Positions 36,223 to 47,564 of a DNA stretch of 64,000 nt are shown here, in pieces. How positions within the stretch are numbered: position 1 is the first letter of the stretch; each line of letters opens with the position of its first letter. Made by a program: the position numbers and the translations under genes. Source of the DNA: Rhizobium laguerreae (GTDB taxonomy: Bacteria > Pseudomonadota > Alphaproteobacteria > Rhizobiales > Rhizobiaceae); assembly GCF_002008165.1 (NCBI RefSeq), contig NZ_MRDM01000014.1, forward strand, positions 124,001 through 188,000, read 5' to 3'. The notes under the pieces are model-generated. The model was given only the letters and a program-made list of their open reading frames with translations. It made no database searches and was not told where the DNA came from.

Positions 36223-38523
36223 ATGCCCGTGAAGAAAGCCCATCCAGAGGCCGGCGATGCGCATGGCGATGCAGCAGCGGCCGAGACAGGCATCAGCAAT
36301 GGGGCAGCAACCGACGATTCCGACCTGGCCGAGCGCGAAAGCCGCTGGAATTATGCGCTGGTCGGCTCTGGCCTCGGCGTATGGGATCACAATTACCGTC
36401 TCGACCGAAAATATTATTCGCCGACGTGGAAGACCATCCGCGGCATGGCGCCCGAGGAGGAAGCCGACGGCGATTACCAGGCCTGGCTGCAGCTTGTTCA
36501 CCCAGACGATCGCGATTTCGTTGTCCATGCGATCGACCGGCAGAATGCCGGCGATCCCAATTACCGGATCTTCGAATATCGCGAGCGCCACAAGGACGGC
36601 CACTGGGTCTGGATCGAGTGCCGCGGCGCCTGCGTCGAATGGGACGAGAACGGCGTGCCGACGCGCATCGTCGGCACGGACACGGATATTACTGCCCGGA
36701 AGCAGGCCGAAGAGACGCTGTCGCGTTTGTCGCGCCGCCTGGATCTGGCGTTAGAGATCTCCCGCATCGGCGTATTTGAAGCCGATATCGAGCACGATAC
36801 CGTCGAATGGGACGACCGCCTCATCGCCATTTACGGGCTGCAGGGCGCCTCGCGCCAGATCGCCGGCGACGCCTGGGCGAAAAGTCTGCATCCCGATGAC
36901 CGCGAGCGCGTGCTCGGCCTGGCCGACCGCAGCGTCGAAAGCGGCCGCGATTTCCAGCAGGAATATCGCATCATCCGCGGCGACGGCGCCGAACGCGTGA
37001 TCCGCGCCCGCTCGGCCTTCTTCGTCGACGGCAACGGCCACCGCAAACTCATCGGCGCCAACTGGGACGTCACCGAAGAAGTCGCGCTCCGCAACGAACT
37101 GCAGCGCGCCAAGGATCTGGCCGAGGCGCGCAACCGCGAGCTCGAAGCCACCAAGGAGAGCATCGAGCACCTGGCACTACACGATTACCTCACCGGGCTG
37201 CCGAACCGCCGCTATCTCGACAAGATGCTGGATGAGCGCTCGGCCGAATGCCGGGCCAAGGGCCTGGCGCTAGCGATCCTCCATATCGATCTCGACCGTT
37301 TCAAGCAGATCAACGACACGCTCGGCCACCGAGCCGGCGACGCCATGCTGCAGCATGCCGCAAGCGTGCTGAGAACGTCCGTCCGCGCCGTCGATTTCGT
37401 CGCCCGCATCGGCGGCGACGAATTCGTCATCCTCTGCATTGTCGATCCCGCATCGAAGAAGATCGCCGGCCTTGCCGAGCGTGTCATCCGCGAATTGCGC
37501 AAACCCGTCAGATATGAGGGACACGACTGCCGTTTCGGCGCCAGCATCGGCATCGCCATCGACAGCGGACCGAAGCTCGACGCCAAGCAGATGCTGCTCG
37601 ACGCCGATATCGCCCTTTATCGTGCCAAGGGTCTGGGCCGCAACCGCTTCGAATTCTTCTCGGCCGCTGCTCGCCGCGACATCATCTCCGCCAAGCACCT
37701 TGCCGACGAGATCCTGATCGGCCTCGAACGCAATGAATTCGTGCCCTTCTATCAGCTGCAGTTTGATGCCCGCACGCTCGATATTGCAGGCGTCGAAACA
37801 CTGGCCCGCTGGCAGCATCCGGTGCACGGGCTGCTGACGCCCGACCGCTTCCTCGACATCGCCGAGGATCTCGACGTCGTCTCGACCATCGACGCCCTCA
37901 TCCTGGAGCGCGCCATTGCCGACCGGAAGGTGTGGCTGAAGGACGGGCTGCCGATCCCGAAGATATCGGTCAACGTCTCCGCCAGACGGCTCGCAGATCC
38001 AGATCTGGGCAAGAAGCTCCGCGCCTTGAAGATCGAGCCCGGCACCTTCTCCTTCGAGCTGCTGGAATCGATCTCGCTCGACGATTGCGACGAGGCGGTG
38101 GCCGCCAACCTGAAAAAGCTGCGCAAGCTCGGCATCGACATCCAGATCGACGATTTCGGCACCGGCCATGCCTCGATCGTCAGCCTGTTGCGCTTGAGCC
38201 CGAAGACGCTGAAGATCGACCGCGAGCTGATCCGCATGCTGCCGCAATCGGCCGAGCAGCGCAAACTCGTCGGCTCGATCATCGATATCGGCCGCTCGCT
38301 GAACATCCTCGTCATCGCCGAGGGCGTCGAGACGGCGGAGCATATCCGCATACTCGAAGAACTCGACTGTGACACGCTGCAGGGCTACGCACTTGCCCGG
38401 CCGATGCCGGCCATGCAGATCCCCTCCTTCATTCGTTCCGGAAGCTGGCGGCACGGGCAAATCGCCGCTCGCGCCTTGCAGGCGCAGCTTCGTCGCGCGC
38501 TGCCAAGCAGAGCTGCCAAATAA
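36223..38523 (+). CDS. PAS-PAS-GGDEF-EAL cyclic-di-GMP enzyme
   Basis: A 766-residue soluble signalling protein. Two PAS/PAC sensor domains (about 39-165 and 172-295), a GGDEF domain with intact GGDEF at 397-401 and an RxxD inhibitory site five residues before it, then an EAL domain (about 500-745) with the first motif as ETLARW (Glu525). Other EAL residues are kept: NVSARRL, ELLES, IDDFGTG, IAEGVE and QGYALARP. Both synthesis and breakdown of c-di-GMP look possible; which dominates is unknown. No transmembrane helix is seen, so input is probably a cytoplasmic ligand or redox/cofactor in the PAS domains. Confidence 0.95.
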   Translation: MPVKKAHPEAGDAHGDAAAAETGISNGAATDDSDLAERESRWNYALVGSGLGVWDHNYRLDRKYYSPTWKTIRGMAPEEEADGDYQAWLQLVHPDDRDFVVHAIDRQNAGDPNYRIFEYRERHKDGHWVWIECRGACVEWDENGVPTRIVGTDTDITARKQAEETLSRLSRRLDLALEISRIGVFEADIEHDTVEWDDRLIAIYGLQGASRQIAGDAWAKSLHPDDRERVLGLADRSVESGRDFQQEYRIIRGDGAERVIRARSAFFVDGNGHRKLIGANWDVTEEVALRNELQRAKDLAEARNRELEATKESIEHLALHDYLTGLPNRRYLDKMLDERSAECRAKGLALAILHIDLDRFKQINDTLGHRAGDAMLQHAASVLRTSVRAVDFVARIGGDEFVILCIVDPASKKIAGLAERVIRELRKPVRYEGHDCRFGASIGIAIDSGPKLDAKQMLLDADIALYRAKGLGRNRFEFFSAAARRDIISAKHLADEILIGLERNEFVPFYQLQFDARTLDIAGVETLARWQHPVHGLLTPDRFLDIAEDLDVVSTIDALILERAIADRKVWLKDGLPIPKISVNVSARRLADPDLGKKLRALKIEPGTFSFELLESISLDDCDEAVAANLKKLRKLGIDIQIDDFGTGHASIVSLLRLSPKTLKIDRELIRMLPQSAEQRKLVGSIIDIGRSLNILVIAEGVETAEHIRILEELDCDTLQGYALARPMPAMQIPSFIRSGSWRHGQIAARALQAQLRRALPSRAAK

Positions 38524-38773
38524 AAACCTGCATAAGCGGCCCGCCATTTCGCCTTCATTCCACCGTAGAGGAAAAGGCGCTAAACTCCTCTTGCGAATTC
38601 ATTCGATTCTCTTGGCGGTATTCCGTAAAATTGGAAACCAGGGCCACAGAATCTTGAAACCGGGGAAGGAGCGTCAGGCGGATTGTGAAACCCTCTCTTT
38701 TCCTTTAAGGGGACGCCACGAGATCGATCCACTCGCGCTATCCCAAGAGCGCCAACAATAGAGAATGACCACG

Positions 38774-39538
38774 ATGAACCGTCGCCGCCGTATCTACGAG
38801 GGCAAGGCAAAGATTCTGTATGAGGGCCCGGAACCGGGCACTTTGATCCAGTTCTTCAAGGACGATGCCACTGCCTTCAACAAGAAAAAACACGAAGTCA
38901 TCGATGGCAAGGGCGTCCTCAACAACCGCATCTGCGAATATATCTTCAGCCATCTGAACAAGATCGGCATCCCTACTCATTTCATCCGCCGGCTCAACAT
39001 GCGCGAGCAGTTGATCAAGGAAGTGGAGATGATCCCGCTGGAGATCGTCGTGCGCAATGTCGCCGCCGGTTCTCTCGCCAAGCGCCTCGGCATCGACGAA
39101 GGCGTCGTGCTGCCGCGCTCGATCATCGAATTCTATTACAAGTCCGACGCGCTCGACGATCCGATGGTCTCCGAAGAGCACATCACCGCCTTCGGTTGGG
39201 CAAACCCTGCCGAACTCGATGACATCATGGCGCTTGCCATTCGCGTCAACGACTTCATGACCGGCCTCTTCCTTGGCGTCGGCATCCAGCTCGTCGATTT
39301 CAAGATCGAATGCGGCCGCCTCTTCGAAGGCGATATGATGCGCATCATCCTCGCCGACGAAATCTCGCCGGACAGCTGCCGGCTCTGGGATATCGAAACC
39401 CACGAGAAGATGGACAAGGACCGCTTCCGCCGCGATCTCGGCGGATTGCTCGAAGCCTATTCCGAAGTCGCGCGCCGTCTCGGCATCATCAATGAAAACG
39501 AGCCTGTGCGCGGCACCGGCCCGGTTCTCGTCAAGTAA
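38774..39538 (+). CDS. purC: SAICAR synthase
   Basis: A 254-residue phosphoribosylaminoimidazole-succinocarboxamide synthase, joining aspartate to CAIR in purine synthesis. Motifs: [14 protein letters not shown] (ATP site), [27 protein letters not shown], and DFKIECGR with [16 protein letters not shown] use ATG 38774 ([10 protein letters not shown]); an ATG three codons earlier is possible. The 250-base upstream gap holds no gene and no clear control element. purS follows 15 bases later. Confidence 0.97.
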   Translation: MNRRRRIYEGKAKILYEGPEPGTLIQFFKDDATAFNKKKHEVIDGKGVLNNRICEYIFSHLNKIGIPTHFIRRLNMREQLIKEVEMIPLEIVVRNVAAGSLAKRLGIDEGVVLPRSIIEFYYKSDALDDPMVSEEHITAFGWANPAELDDIMALAIRVNDFMTGLFLGVGIQLVDFKIECGRLFEGDMMRIILADEISPDSCRLWDIETHEKMDKDRFRRDLGGLLEAYSEVARRLGIINENEPVRGTGPVLVK

Positions 39539-39553
39539 GGCAGGAAAGACAAA

Positions 39554-39796
39554 GTGATCAAGGCTCGTGTCACCGTCACGCTGAAAAACGGCGTTCTCGA
39601 TCCGCAGGGCAAGGCTATCGAGGGTGCGCTCAGTGCCCTCGGCTTCTCGGGCGTCGGCCATGTAAGACAAGGCAAGGTCTTCGACCTGGAGCTTGATGGC
39701 GCCGACAAGGGCAAGGCTGAGGCCGACCTCAAGGCCATGTGCGAAAAACTACTCGCCAACACGGTGATCGAGAACTACGCAATCGCGATCGACTGA
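39554..39796 (+). CDS. purS: FGAM synthase subunit PurS
   Basis: An 80-residue PurS, the small subunit that bridges PurL and PurQ in the three-part formylglycinamidine synthase. It starts with GTG (39554) after AGGAAAGAC and shows the family pattern ARVTVTLKNGVLDPQGKAIE. It sits between purC and purQ in one transcription unit. Confidence 0.96.
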   Translation: MIKARVTVTLKNGVLDPQGKAIEGALSALGFSGVGHVRQGKVFDLELDGADKGKAEADLKAMCEKLLANTVIENYAIAID

Positions 39797-39888
39797 ACAT
39801 TGCGAAATTGGCAATGCCCGAAGCACATCGAAACACTGTCGCCGCTTCGGGAACTGGCACAAACACAAGCAAGGTTTGAACAGCACCC

Positions 39889-40560
39889 ATGAAATCAGCC
39901 GTCGTTCAACTTCCGGGCCTCAACCGCGACCGCGACATGATCGCCGCCTTGACCAAAATCTCCGGCCAGGCACCGGTAACGATCTGGCAGACGGAAACCG
40001 AGATCCCCGATGTCGATCTGATCGTCATCCCGGGCGGTTTTTCCTATGGTGATTATCTGCGCTGCGGCGCGATCGCCGCCCGCATGCCGGTCATGCAGGC
40101 GATCATCGACAAGGCTGCAAAGGGCGTGAAAGTCCTCGGCGTCTGCAACGGCTTCCAGATCCTCGTCGAGGCCGGCCTGCTGCCCGGCGCGCTGATGCGC
40201 AATTCCTCGCTGAAATTCGTCTGCCGCGAGATCAAGCTCGAAGTTGTCAATGCCGAGACGGATTTCACCCGCGCCTATGCGCAGGGCCAGGTCATTCGCT
40301 GCCCGGTCGCCCATCATGACGGCAATTATTTCGCCGACGATGCGACGCTGGCTGCGATCGAAGGCAAAGGCCAGGTGGTGTTCCGTTATGCCGAAGGCAC
40401 CAATCCGAACGGCTCGATCAACGATATCGCCGCCGTCATGAACGAAAAGGGCAACGTGCTCGGCATGATGCCGCATCCCGAGAACCTGATCGAGGCCGCC
40501 CATGGCGGTTCGGACGGCCGCGGCCTCTTCGCCTCGGCGCTCGACGTCATCGCCGCCTGA
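39889..40560 (+). CDS. purQ: FGAM synthase glutaminase subunit PurQ
   Basis: A 223-residue class I glutamine amidotransferase which gives ammonia to PurL. The nucleophile is Cys86 in GVCNGFQIL; the His-Glu pair lies in [10 protein letters not shown] at the C-terminus. It starts 92 bases after purS. PurL is encoded about 3 kb downstream, separated by four unrelated genes. Confidence 0.97.
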   Translation: MKSAVVQLPGLNRDRDMIAALTKISGQAPVTIWQTETEIPDVDLIVIPGGFSYGDYLRCGAIAARMPVMQAIIDKAAKGVKVLGVCNGFQILVEAGLLPGALMRNSSLKFVCREIKLEVVNAETDFTRAYAQGQVIRCPVAHHDGNYFADDATLAAIEGKGQVVFRYAEGTNPNGSINDIAAVMNEKGNVLGMMPHPENLIEAAHGGSDGRGLFASALDVIAA

Positions 40561-40644
40561 ACCCGCACGTCGCCCAAGCGCGCGTAGCGGTCTTGGGCAA
40601 CGGGATGCACACGAAAATCCTTCTGTTCGGATCTGGAGCAATCG

Positions 40645-41040
40645 ATGCGCCCTCGCCTCTCCGTCGCAAACGCCGCCCTGTTGACCGCTCTCGCAGCCAT
40701 GGTGGCAGCCTGCCAGACGCCGGCGCCGACAGGCCCGAACCGCGCCGCGCTGCCGACGATGGAGCGCGTGGCCCTCGGCGCCAATGCCTGTTGGTTCAAA
40801 TCGGGCGATCCGGCCTTTGCAGCCTACAAGCTCGCGCCGGAGCTCAATTCCTTCTCCGGCCGTCCGCGCATCCTGCTCGTCCATAAGGGCAGCCCGGAAA
40901 GTCGGCCGCTGCTCGTCGTGCAGGCCGAGGGAAGTCCGTCGCGCCTGCAGGCCTTCGGCCCGATGATGCAGGAACCGGTCGCCGGCCGCATCACCGCCGA
41001 CGTCAATCGCTGGTCCGGCGGCAACAAGGCCTGCAGCTGA
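40645..41040 (+). CDS. Small hypothetical lipoprotein
   Basis: A 131-residue protein with a lipoprotein signal: hydrophobic stretch and lipobox VAAC with Cys23. The mature part has two more cysteines (NACWFK and KACS at the end), which could form a disulfide in the periplasm. No family recognised. It follows purQ by 84 bases and may ride on the same transcript. Confidence 0.8.
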   Translation: MRPRLSVANAALLTALAAMVAACQTPAPTGPNRAALPTMERVALGANACWFKSGDPAFAAYKLAPELNSFSGRPRILLVHKGSPESRPLLVVQAEGSPSRLQAFGPMMQEPVAGRITADVNRWSGGNKACS

Positions 41041-41050
41041 TCCCGGCGAT

Positions 41051-41112
41051 GACAGCGTTACGCGTCTTTTCAGACGCGCGAACAGCGCTGTAACTCTTTG
41101 AGTTCTGCATAA
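41051..41112. repeat. Intergenic hairpin repeat, ACAGCG...GACGCG type
   Basis: Nested stems: ACAGCG (41052-41057) with CGCTGT (41086-41091), and CGCGTCT (41061-41067) with AGACGCG (41072-41078). A second copy with the same order of elements is at 47841-47903. It lies between two convergent genes, so it might also terminate transcription. Confidence 0.65.
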
Positions 41113-41409
41113 TCAGTCCCAGAAAAACGACTTGCCGACTTCGCGCGCGGCATCGGACTGCGACACACCGATATCCTTGAGTTCGGTCGCCGTCAGGCCT
41201 CTCAGCGCGCGCCGGCCTTCCCGCTTCTGATGCCAGAGAAGAATGGCACCCCAGATTCGGCCCAAACGCGGCGTCACTTCGGCGGGCGTGTCGCGGAGGA
41301 TGATTTGTCTCCTGTCATCACAAGAGACAATCGGTACAATCGGCATTTTGATCTCAGGCAAGGCAGACATTCCAAGAATCCTCTCGATTTGCCATTGGAA
41401 TTGACTCAT
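41113..41409 (-). CDS. DUF1127 small protein
   Basis: A 98-residue protein ending in a DUF1127 (YjiS-like) domain: RRALRGLTATELKDIGVSQSDA. Short arginine-rich DUF1127 proteins in Agrobacterium and Rhodobacter affect small-RNA and phosphate or stress responses; here the role is not known. The ATG lies only 42 bases from the divergent MocR-type gene, so promoters of the two overlap. Confidence 0.88.
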   Translation of the reverse strand: MSQFQWQIERILGMSALPEIKMPIVPIVSCDDRRQIILRDTPAEVTPRLGRIWGAILLWHQKREGRRALRGLTATELKDIGVSQSDAAREVGKSFFWD

Positions 41410-41413
41410 ACGC

Positions 41414-41442
41414 TTGACGGGTACAATGTGCCAATATATACA
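41414..41442 (+). promoter_or_regulatory. Promoter of the MocR-type regulator
   Basis: TTGACG (41414-41419) and TATACA (41437-41442) are 17 bases apart, an almost ideal sigma70 promoter. The predicted start of transcription (about 41449) is three bases before the ATG, so the mRNA would be nearly leaderless. Confidence 0.65.
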
Positions 41443-41443
41443 A

Positions 41444-41458
41444 TTGTCACCATGACAA
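41444..41458. promoter_or_regulatory. Inverted repeat over the MocR gene start
   Basis: TTGTCA-CCA-TGACAA, a perfect inverted repeat that covers the predicted transcript start and the ATG. Autoregulation through this site is a reasonable guess. Confidence 0.5.
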
Positions 41459-42870
41459 ATTGGCTTCCCGATATTTCCCGCGGCTCCGGGCCGGTCTATC
41501 TCCGGCTTGCCGACAGCATCGAATCCGCCATATCAAGCGGCGCCCTGCCCGCCGGCAGCAAGTTGCCGCCGCAGCGCAACCTTGCCTACGATATCGGCGT
41601 GACGATCGGCACGATCGGCCGCGCCTATGCGCTGGTGCATGAGCGCGGCCTGGTCGCCGGCGAAGTGGGGCGCGGCACCTATGTGCTGAACCGCTCCGAA
41701 ACGCCGCCCGGCGAACAGATCGATCCGCTGACCGTCTCGCTCAGTGGCACCCGCATCCAGGATGCGCCTGCCAACAAGATCCGCTTCGATACGACAGCCG
41801 CGCCCGATCTCGGCCAGGGCAAGATCATCGCAGGCATCCTCGCCGAGATCGGCGAGCAGCATCTTGCCGAAATCTCCTCCTATTCCCGGAGCTTCCCGCG
41901 CAACTGGTTCGAGGCCGGCCGGTTGTGGCTTGCCCGCAGCGGCTGGACGCCGGAGGTCGAAAACATCGTGCCGACGCTCGGCGCCCATGCGGCGGCGATA
42001 TCAGTCATCGCCGCCGTCTCGGCGCCAGGGGACAAGATCGTCTTCGAGGATCTCACCTATACCCAGGTCAGCCGCAGCGCCCGCCTTCTCGGCCGCCGCA
42101 CGCTGACGGTCGATTCCGATAAACTGGGCGTAATTCCAGAGGATTTCGAACGGCTCTGTCAGCAGCAGCATCCGAAGATCGCCTTCCTGATGCCGACCGT
42201 CCACAATCCGACGTTGGCGATCATGCCCTATGAGCGGCGCGCGGCCATCGCCGCAATCGCCAGGAAACACGGCGTCTGGCTGATCGAAGACGACCTCTAC
42301 GGCGGCATGGCCGACGACGATACGCCGCTGCTGGCCTCGATTGCGCCCGACCGCACCTTCCTCGTCAACGGCCTGTCGAAATCGGTCGCCGCCGGCGTGC
42401 GCGGCGGGTGGGTCGCCTGCCCGCCGCATTTTGCCCAGCGCATCAAGGTGACGCACAGGATGATCACCGGCGGCCTGCCCTTCATCCTGGCGGAGACCTG
42501 CGCGCGCCTCGTCGAGAGCGGCATGGCGCACGAGATTCGCAAGGCAAGTGTCGAGGAACTCTCCCGGCGCGTCCGGCTCGCCCGCGAACAGTTGCAGGGC
42601 TTCGATTTCGAATCACACATACACGCGCCCTTCCTCTGGCTGAAACTGCCGGAACCCTGGATGTCGGGCACCTTCAAGAATGCCGCCTTCCGCGACGGCG
42701 TGCTCGTCGACGACGAGGACGAGTTCAAGTCGGCGCGCGGAGAGCGACCCTATCATCGCGTTCGCATCGGTTTTTCCTCGCCGAAGACGGGGCAGGAACT
42801 GATCTCGGGCCTGATGATCCTGCGCCGGCTGCTGGAAAATGGCGGATCCGCCTATGATGGCGAAATATGA
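41452..42870 (+). CDS. MocR-type regulator (GntR HTH fused to aminotransferase)
   Basis: A 472-residue protein with an N-terminal GntR winged helix (about 10-75; SGALPAGSKLPPQRNLA) and a large fold-type I aminotransferase domain (about 100-465) with the PLP lysine Lys310 in NGLSKSVAAG and the DDLYGGM loop. MocR proteins sense PLP or amino compounds and control vitamin B6, GABA or taurine genes; the target here is unknown. ATG 41452 fits the domain start. It shares a 42-base control region with the divergent DUF1127 gene. Confidence 0.93.
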   Translation: MTNWLPDISRGSGPVYLRLADSIESAISSGALPAGSKLPPQRNLAYDIGVTIGTIGRAYALVHERGLVAGEVGRGTYVLNRSETPPGEQIDPLTVSLSGTRIQDAPANKIRFDTTAAPDLGQGKIIAGILAEIGEQHLAEISSYSRSFPRNWFEAGRLWLARSGWTPEVENIVPTLGAHAAAISVIAAVSAPGDKIVFEDLTYTQVSRSARLLGRRTLTVDSDKLGVIPEDFERLCQQQHPKIAFLMPTVHNPTLAIMPYERRAAIAAIARKHGVWLIEDDLYGGMADDDTPLLASIAPDRTFLVNGLSKSVAAGVRGGWVACPPHFAQRIKVTHRMITGGLPFILAETCARLVESGMAHEIRKASVEELSRRVRLAREQLQGFDFESHIHAPFLWLKLPEPWMSGTFKNAAFRDGVLVDDEDEFKSARGERPYHRVRIGFSSPKTGQELISGLMILRRLLENGGSAYDGEI

Positions 42871-42992
42871 CCTGTTGCAAATACACGTCATAATTCGGAA
42901 AAAACGCCGGAGCGTATTCCGAGCGCTTCACCGACTCAACCTCCATGTTACCTCTTTGTTGTTCCCGTCAGACGCGAATCAGAGGACAGCAA

Positions 42993-43571
42993 ATGAGGGT
43001 CGACTTCGGAAAGATCGCGTTGCGTTTTTTGGGTATGGCATCGTTGGCAGCGGCAGCCGCTATCCCGGTTGCGGGCTCGGCAAGTGCTGGCGAGCAGATA
43101 TTTGATGAATTGCGCTTCGGCGTCTCGACCTCGGTACAATCGGGCCATTCCAGGGAAGACGGCGTCTTTCCCGAAATTACCGCTCTCTTCGATCCTTTCG
43201 GCTACGACACGGCGGTCGGCTGGCAGCAACAGCTGCTGCACCCTCGTGTGCATCTCGGAACCTCGATCGGGACGTCGGGCGAAGCCACCCAGTTCTTCAC
43301 CGGTTTCACCTGGACGGTCGATTTCAACGAGAAGCTCTTTGCCGAAGCCGGCTTCGGCGGCGTCATCCATACCGGCGATCTCGAAGGCGATGACGACGGC
43401 CCAGAACTCGGCTGTCGCGTCCTCTTCCACGAATATCTGGGTGCCGGCTATCGTTTCACCGCCCACTGGAACGTCATGGCTCAGATCGCTCACTCCTTGC
43501 ATGCCAATCTCTGCGATGGGCCGAACGACGGCATGACACGCGCCGGTCTGCAGATCGGCTACAAATTCTAG
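42993..43571 (+). CDS. Lipid A deacylase-like outer membrane protein (PagL family)
   Basis: A 192-residue beta-barrel protein with a signal peptide ending near ASAGE (residue 32). The C-terminal half has the acyloxyacyl hydrolase/PagL pattern including the catalytic His-Ser pair in QIAHSLHANLC and an aromatic C-terminal end (GYKF) typical of barrels. PagL removes the 3-O acyl chain of lipid A. Two cysteines (GCRVLF, NLCDGP) may form a disulfide. AGAGGA precedes ATG 42993. Confidence 0.85.
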   Translation: MRVDFGKIALRFLGMASLAAAAAIPVAGSASAGEQIFDELRFGVSTSVQSGHSREDGVFPEITALFDPFGYDTAVGWQQQLLHPRVHLGTSIGTSGEATQFFTGFTWTVDFNEKLFAEAGFGGVIHTGDLEGDDDGPELGCRVLFHEYLGAGYRFTAHWNVMAQIAHSLHANLCDGPNDGMTRAGLQIGYKF

Positions 43572-43607
43572 CAGCGACCACTTTTCATCATCAGGAAGAA
43601 GTTGCCG

Positions 43608-43632
43608 GCCCGCTGTTGACGGCGGGCATTTT
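43608..43632 (+). terminator. Probable terminator after the PagL-like gene
   Basis: GCCCGC (43608-43613) and GCGGGC (43622-43627) form a GC-rich stem followed by ATTTT, 37 bases after the stop. Confidence 0.65.
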
Positions 43633-43657
43633 CCTGTCGCGCGTCGCCGCTACATAA

Positions 43658-45931
<2,274 letters not shown>

Positions 45932-45950
45932 TGCGCAAGGAGTAACGATC

Positions 45951-46184
45951 ATGGCCATGAAACCCGGCGATATCGAAGACATGATCAAGGCTGGGATTCC
46001 CGGTGCCAAGGTGACGATCCGCGATCTGGCGGGCGACGGCGATCATTACGCCGCCGAAGTCGTCGCCGAAGCCTTTCGCGGCAAGAGCCGCGTGCAACAG
46101 CACCAGATGGTCTACGAGGCGCTGAAGGGCAATATGGGCGGCGTGTTGCACGCTCTTGCCCTGCAGACCTCGGCGCCGGAATAG
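45951..46184 (+). CDS. BolA family protein
   Basis: A 77-residue BolA-like protein. The family core reads IKAGIPGAKVTIRDLAGDGDHYAAEVVAEAF (about residues 12-42), and the conserved His is in VQQHQMVY. BolA proteins bind a [2Fe-2S] cluster together with monothiol glutaredoxins; the CGFS glutaredoxin is two genes further. AAGGAG is 10 bases before the ATG. Confidence 0.93.
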   Translation: MAMKPGDIEDMIKAGIPGAKVTIRDLAGDGDHYAAEVVAEAFRGKSRVQQHQMVYEALKGNMGGVLHALALQTSAPE

Positions 46185-46207
46185 AGCCCGACGCAATCCG
46201 GCTGACG

Positions 46208-46238
46208 ATGCCCGGCCCTCAGCCGGGCATTCTCTTTT
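46208..46238 (+). terminator. Terminator after BolA
   Basis: ATGCCCGGC (46208-46216), loop CCTCA, GCCGGGCAT (46222-46230), then TCTCTTTT. The loop contains the stop codon of the convergent hydrolase gene (TGA at 46221-46219). Confidence 0.8.
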
Positions 46239-47400
46239 CGTCGGGATCGGCAAAGACCGAGGCCGGCATCGGCCCGGATGTCAAAAGCGTAAAGTCGAAG
46301 GGCGCCTGCAGATCAGGCCCAAGCACATATTGCCGGTGAACGCGCAGCTGGTCCTTGCGGATCTTGCGATAGTGCTCGCGCGTCAGCATCTGCTTGACGC
46401 GGATCAGGATCATCTTCGCTTGAGGCGCATCCGCATGGCTGGAGACGGCAACGACCGGCACCTTGTAGAAATTGATCGAATCCGTCAGGCACTGCACATC
46501 GAGCCAGGAAATCTCGGGACAGCGGGCGATCAGCCCGACGCGGGCGCGCAGCAGCGTCGCCGATGACAGCAGCGCGCATTGCAGGATGGCGCTGCCGAGT
46601 GTGGCAAACACCACGCGCTTGCCCTTGAAGAGCTCCGGCTCCCTTTCCAGCAATATGCCGATGACATGGGCGGCGACGTTCGATCCCATGCTGTGCGAGG
46701 AGATCACATACTCGTCCGCCTCTTCGTCGAGCGCCTTGCGCACGGCAGTGGCTCGGTCTTCCAGCCAGTCGTTGAAATCCGCCCGGTCCATGCGGCCGAG
46801 CGCCACCGCCATCTCCCAATCGGCGAAGAGATGCAGCGTATGGAAGCGTTCGGAAAATGGCAGGAAGGCGAAGATGAAAAAACAGAGCGCCAGCGGCCCA
46901 CTCCAGAGCATGTGCCACGGCGAAAAGCCGACAGCATAGGGTAGGATGGCGATTTGCGCGGTCAGCACGATCGCCAGCGCCGTCAGCAGGAACGGAAAGA
47001 GGAAGAACAGGCCGAAGCGCCAGGCGTGGCGGAAATATCCCCGCATCCCGCCATCCAGCATGATCTCGGCGCAGCTTCGGAAGCCCGCAATGATCTGGCT
47101 CAGCGTGTTGCCGGCACGCAGCTTGCGCACCAGTATATCGTGATCGACCATATGGATGCGGCTCTTCGTCTGCCAGCCGGGGGAACCGGTCCCTGCCTCG
47201 GGCGCCGCTACCCTCTCAGCCGTCGTGACCTCGAAACTGACCGGATCGCTCCCCGCATCCACTGGCCCCGTCTCAATCGAATAACTCCAGACGGCGGCAC
47301 TCTGCCTGGCCGAACGCTCGTAGCGCGCCCTGTGGGCAACGCCGTCAAGCGGCTCGAAGCCCGGGAAATGCAGGACGACCCGCTTCTCGATCAGTTTCAT
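46219..47400 (-). CDS. Membrane-anchored alpha/beta hydrolase-like protein, unknown
   Basis: A 393-residue protein with two transmembrane helices close together (about 125-150 and 165-190) and a C-terminal part with a lipase-type elbow SSHSMGS, followed by VVFATLGSAI. The N-terminal line VVLHFPGFEPLD looks like the first strand of the hydrolase fold, so the helices seem to be inserted into it. No close family is recognised. ATG 47400 is preceded by GGAAGAGTGGA. The gene stands alone between BolA and a small basic protein gene. Confidence 0.8.
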   Translation of the reverse strand: MKLIEKRVVLHFPGFEPLDGVAHRARYERSARQSAAVWSYSIETGPVDAGSDPVSFEVTTAERVAAPEAGTGSPGWQTKSRIHMVDHDILVRKLRAGNTLSQIIAGFRSCAEIMLDGGMRGYFRHAWRFGLFFLFPFLLTALAIVLTAQIAILPYAVGFSPWHMLWSGPLALCFFIFAFLPFSERFHTLHLFADWEMAVALGRMDRADFNDWLEDRATAVRKALDEEADEYVISSHSMGSNVAAHVIGILLEREPELFKGKRVVFATLGSAILQCALLSSATLLRARVGLIARCPEISWLDVQCLTDSINFYKVPVVAVSSHADAPQAKMILIRVKQMLTREHYRKIRKDQLRVHRQYVLGPDLQAPFDFTLLTSGPMPASVFADPDEKRMPG

Positions 47401-47564
47401 TCCACTCTTCCGGCCGGGCGAATGGCCGGCATGTTGCTGCGATCCGGATGCTGCGCCGCTGATATGGGCAAAAAGCACCTATGGTCTCGAAGCCGTCTTG
47501 CTAACCGAACTCTTCCGGAATTCAATAGCAGCCATGTCGTTTCCATCACGAACGGAGGGGTTTT

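Noticed and set aside
38524-38773. Riboswitch or structured leader before purC
   Set aside because: I looked for a purine-riboswitch-like three-way junction and conserved core and found none; only short unremarkable hairpins.
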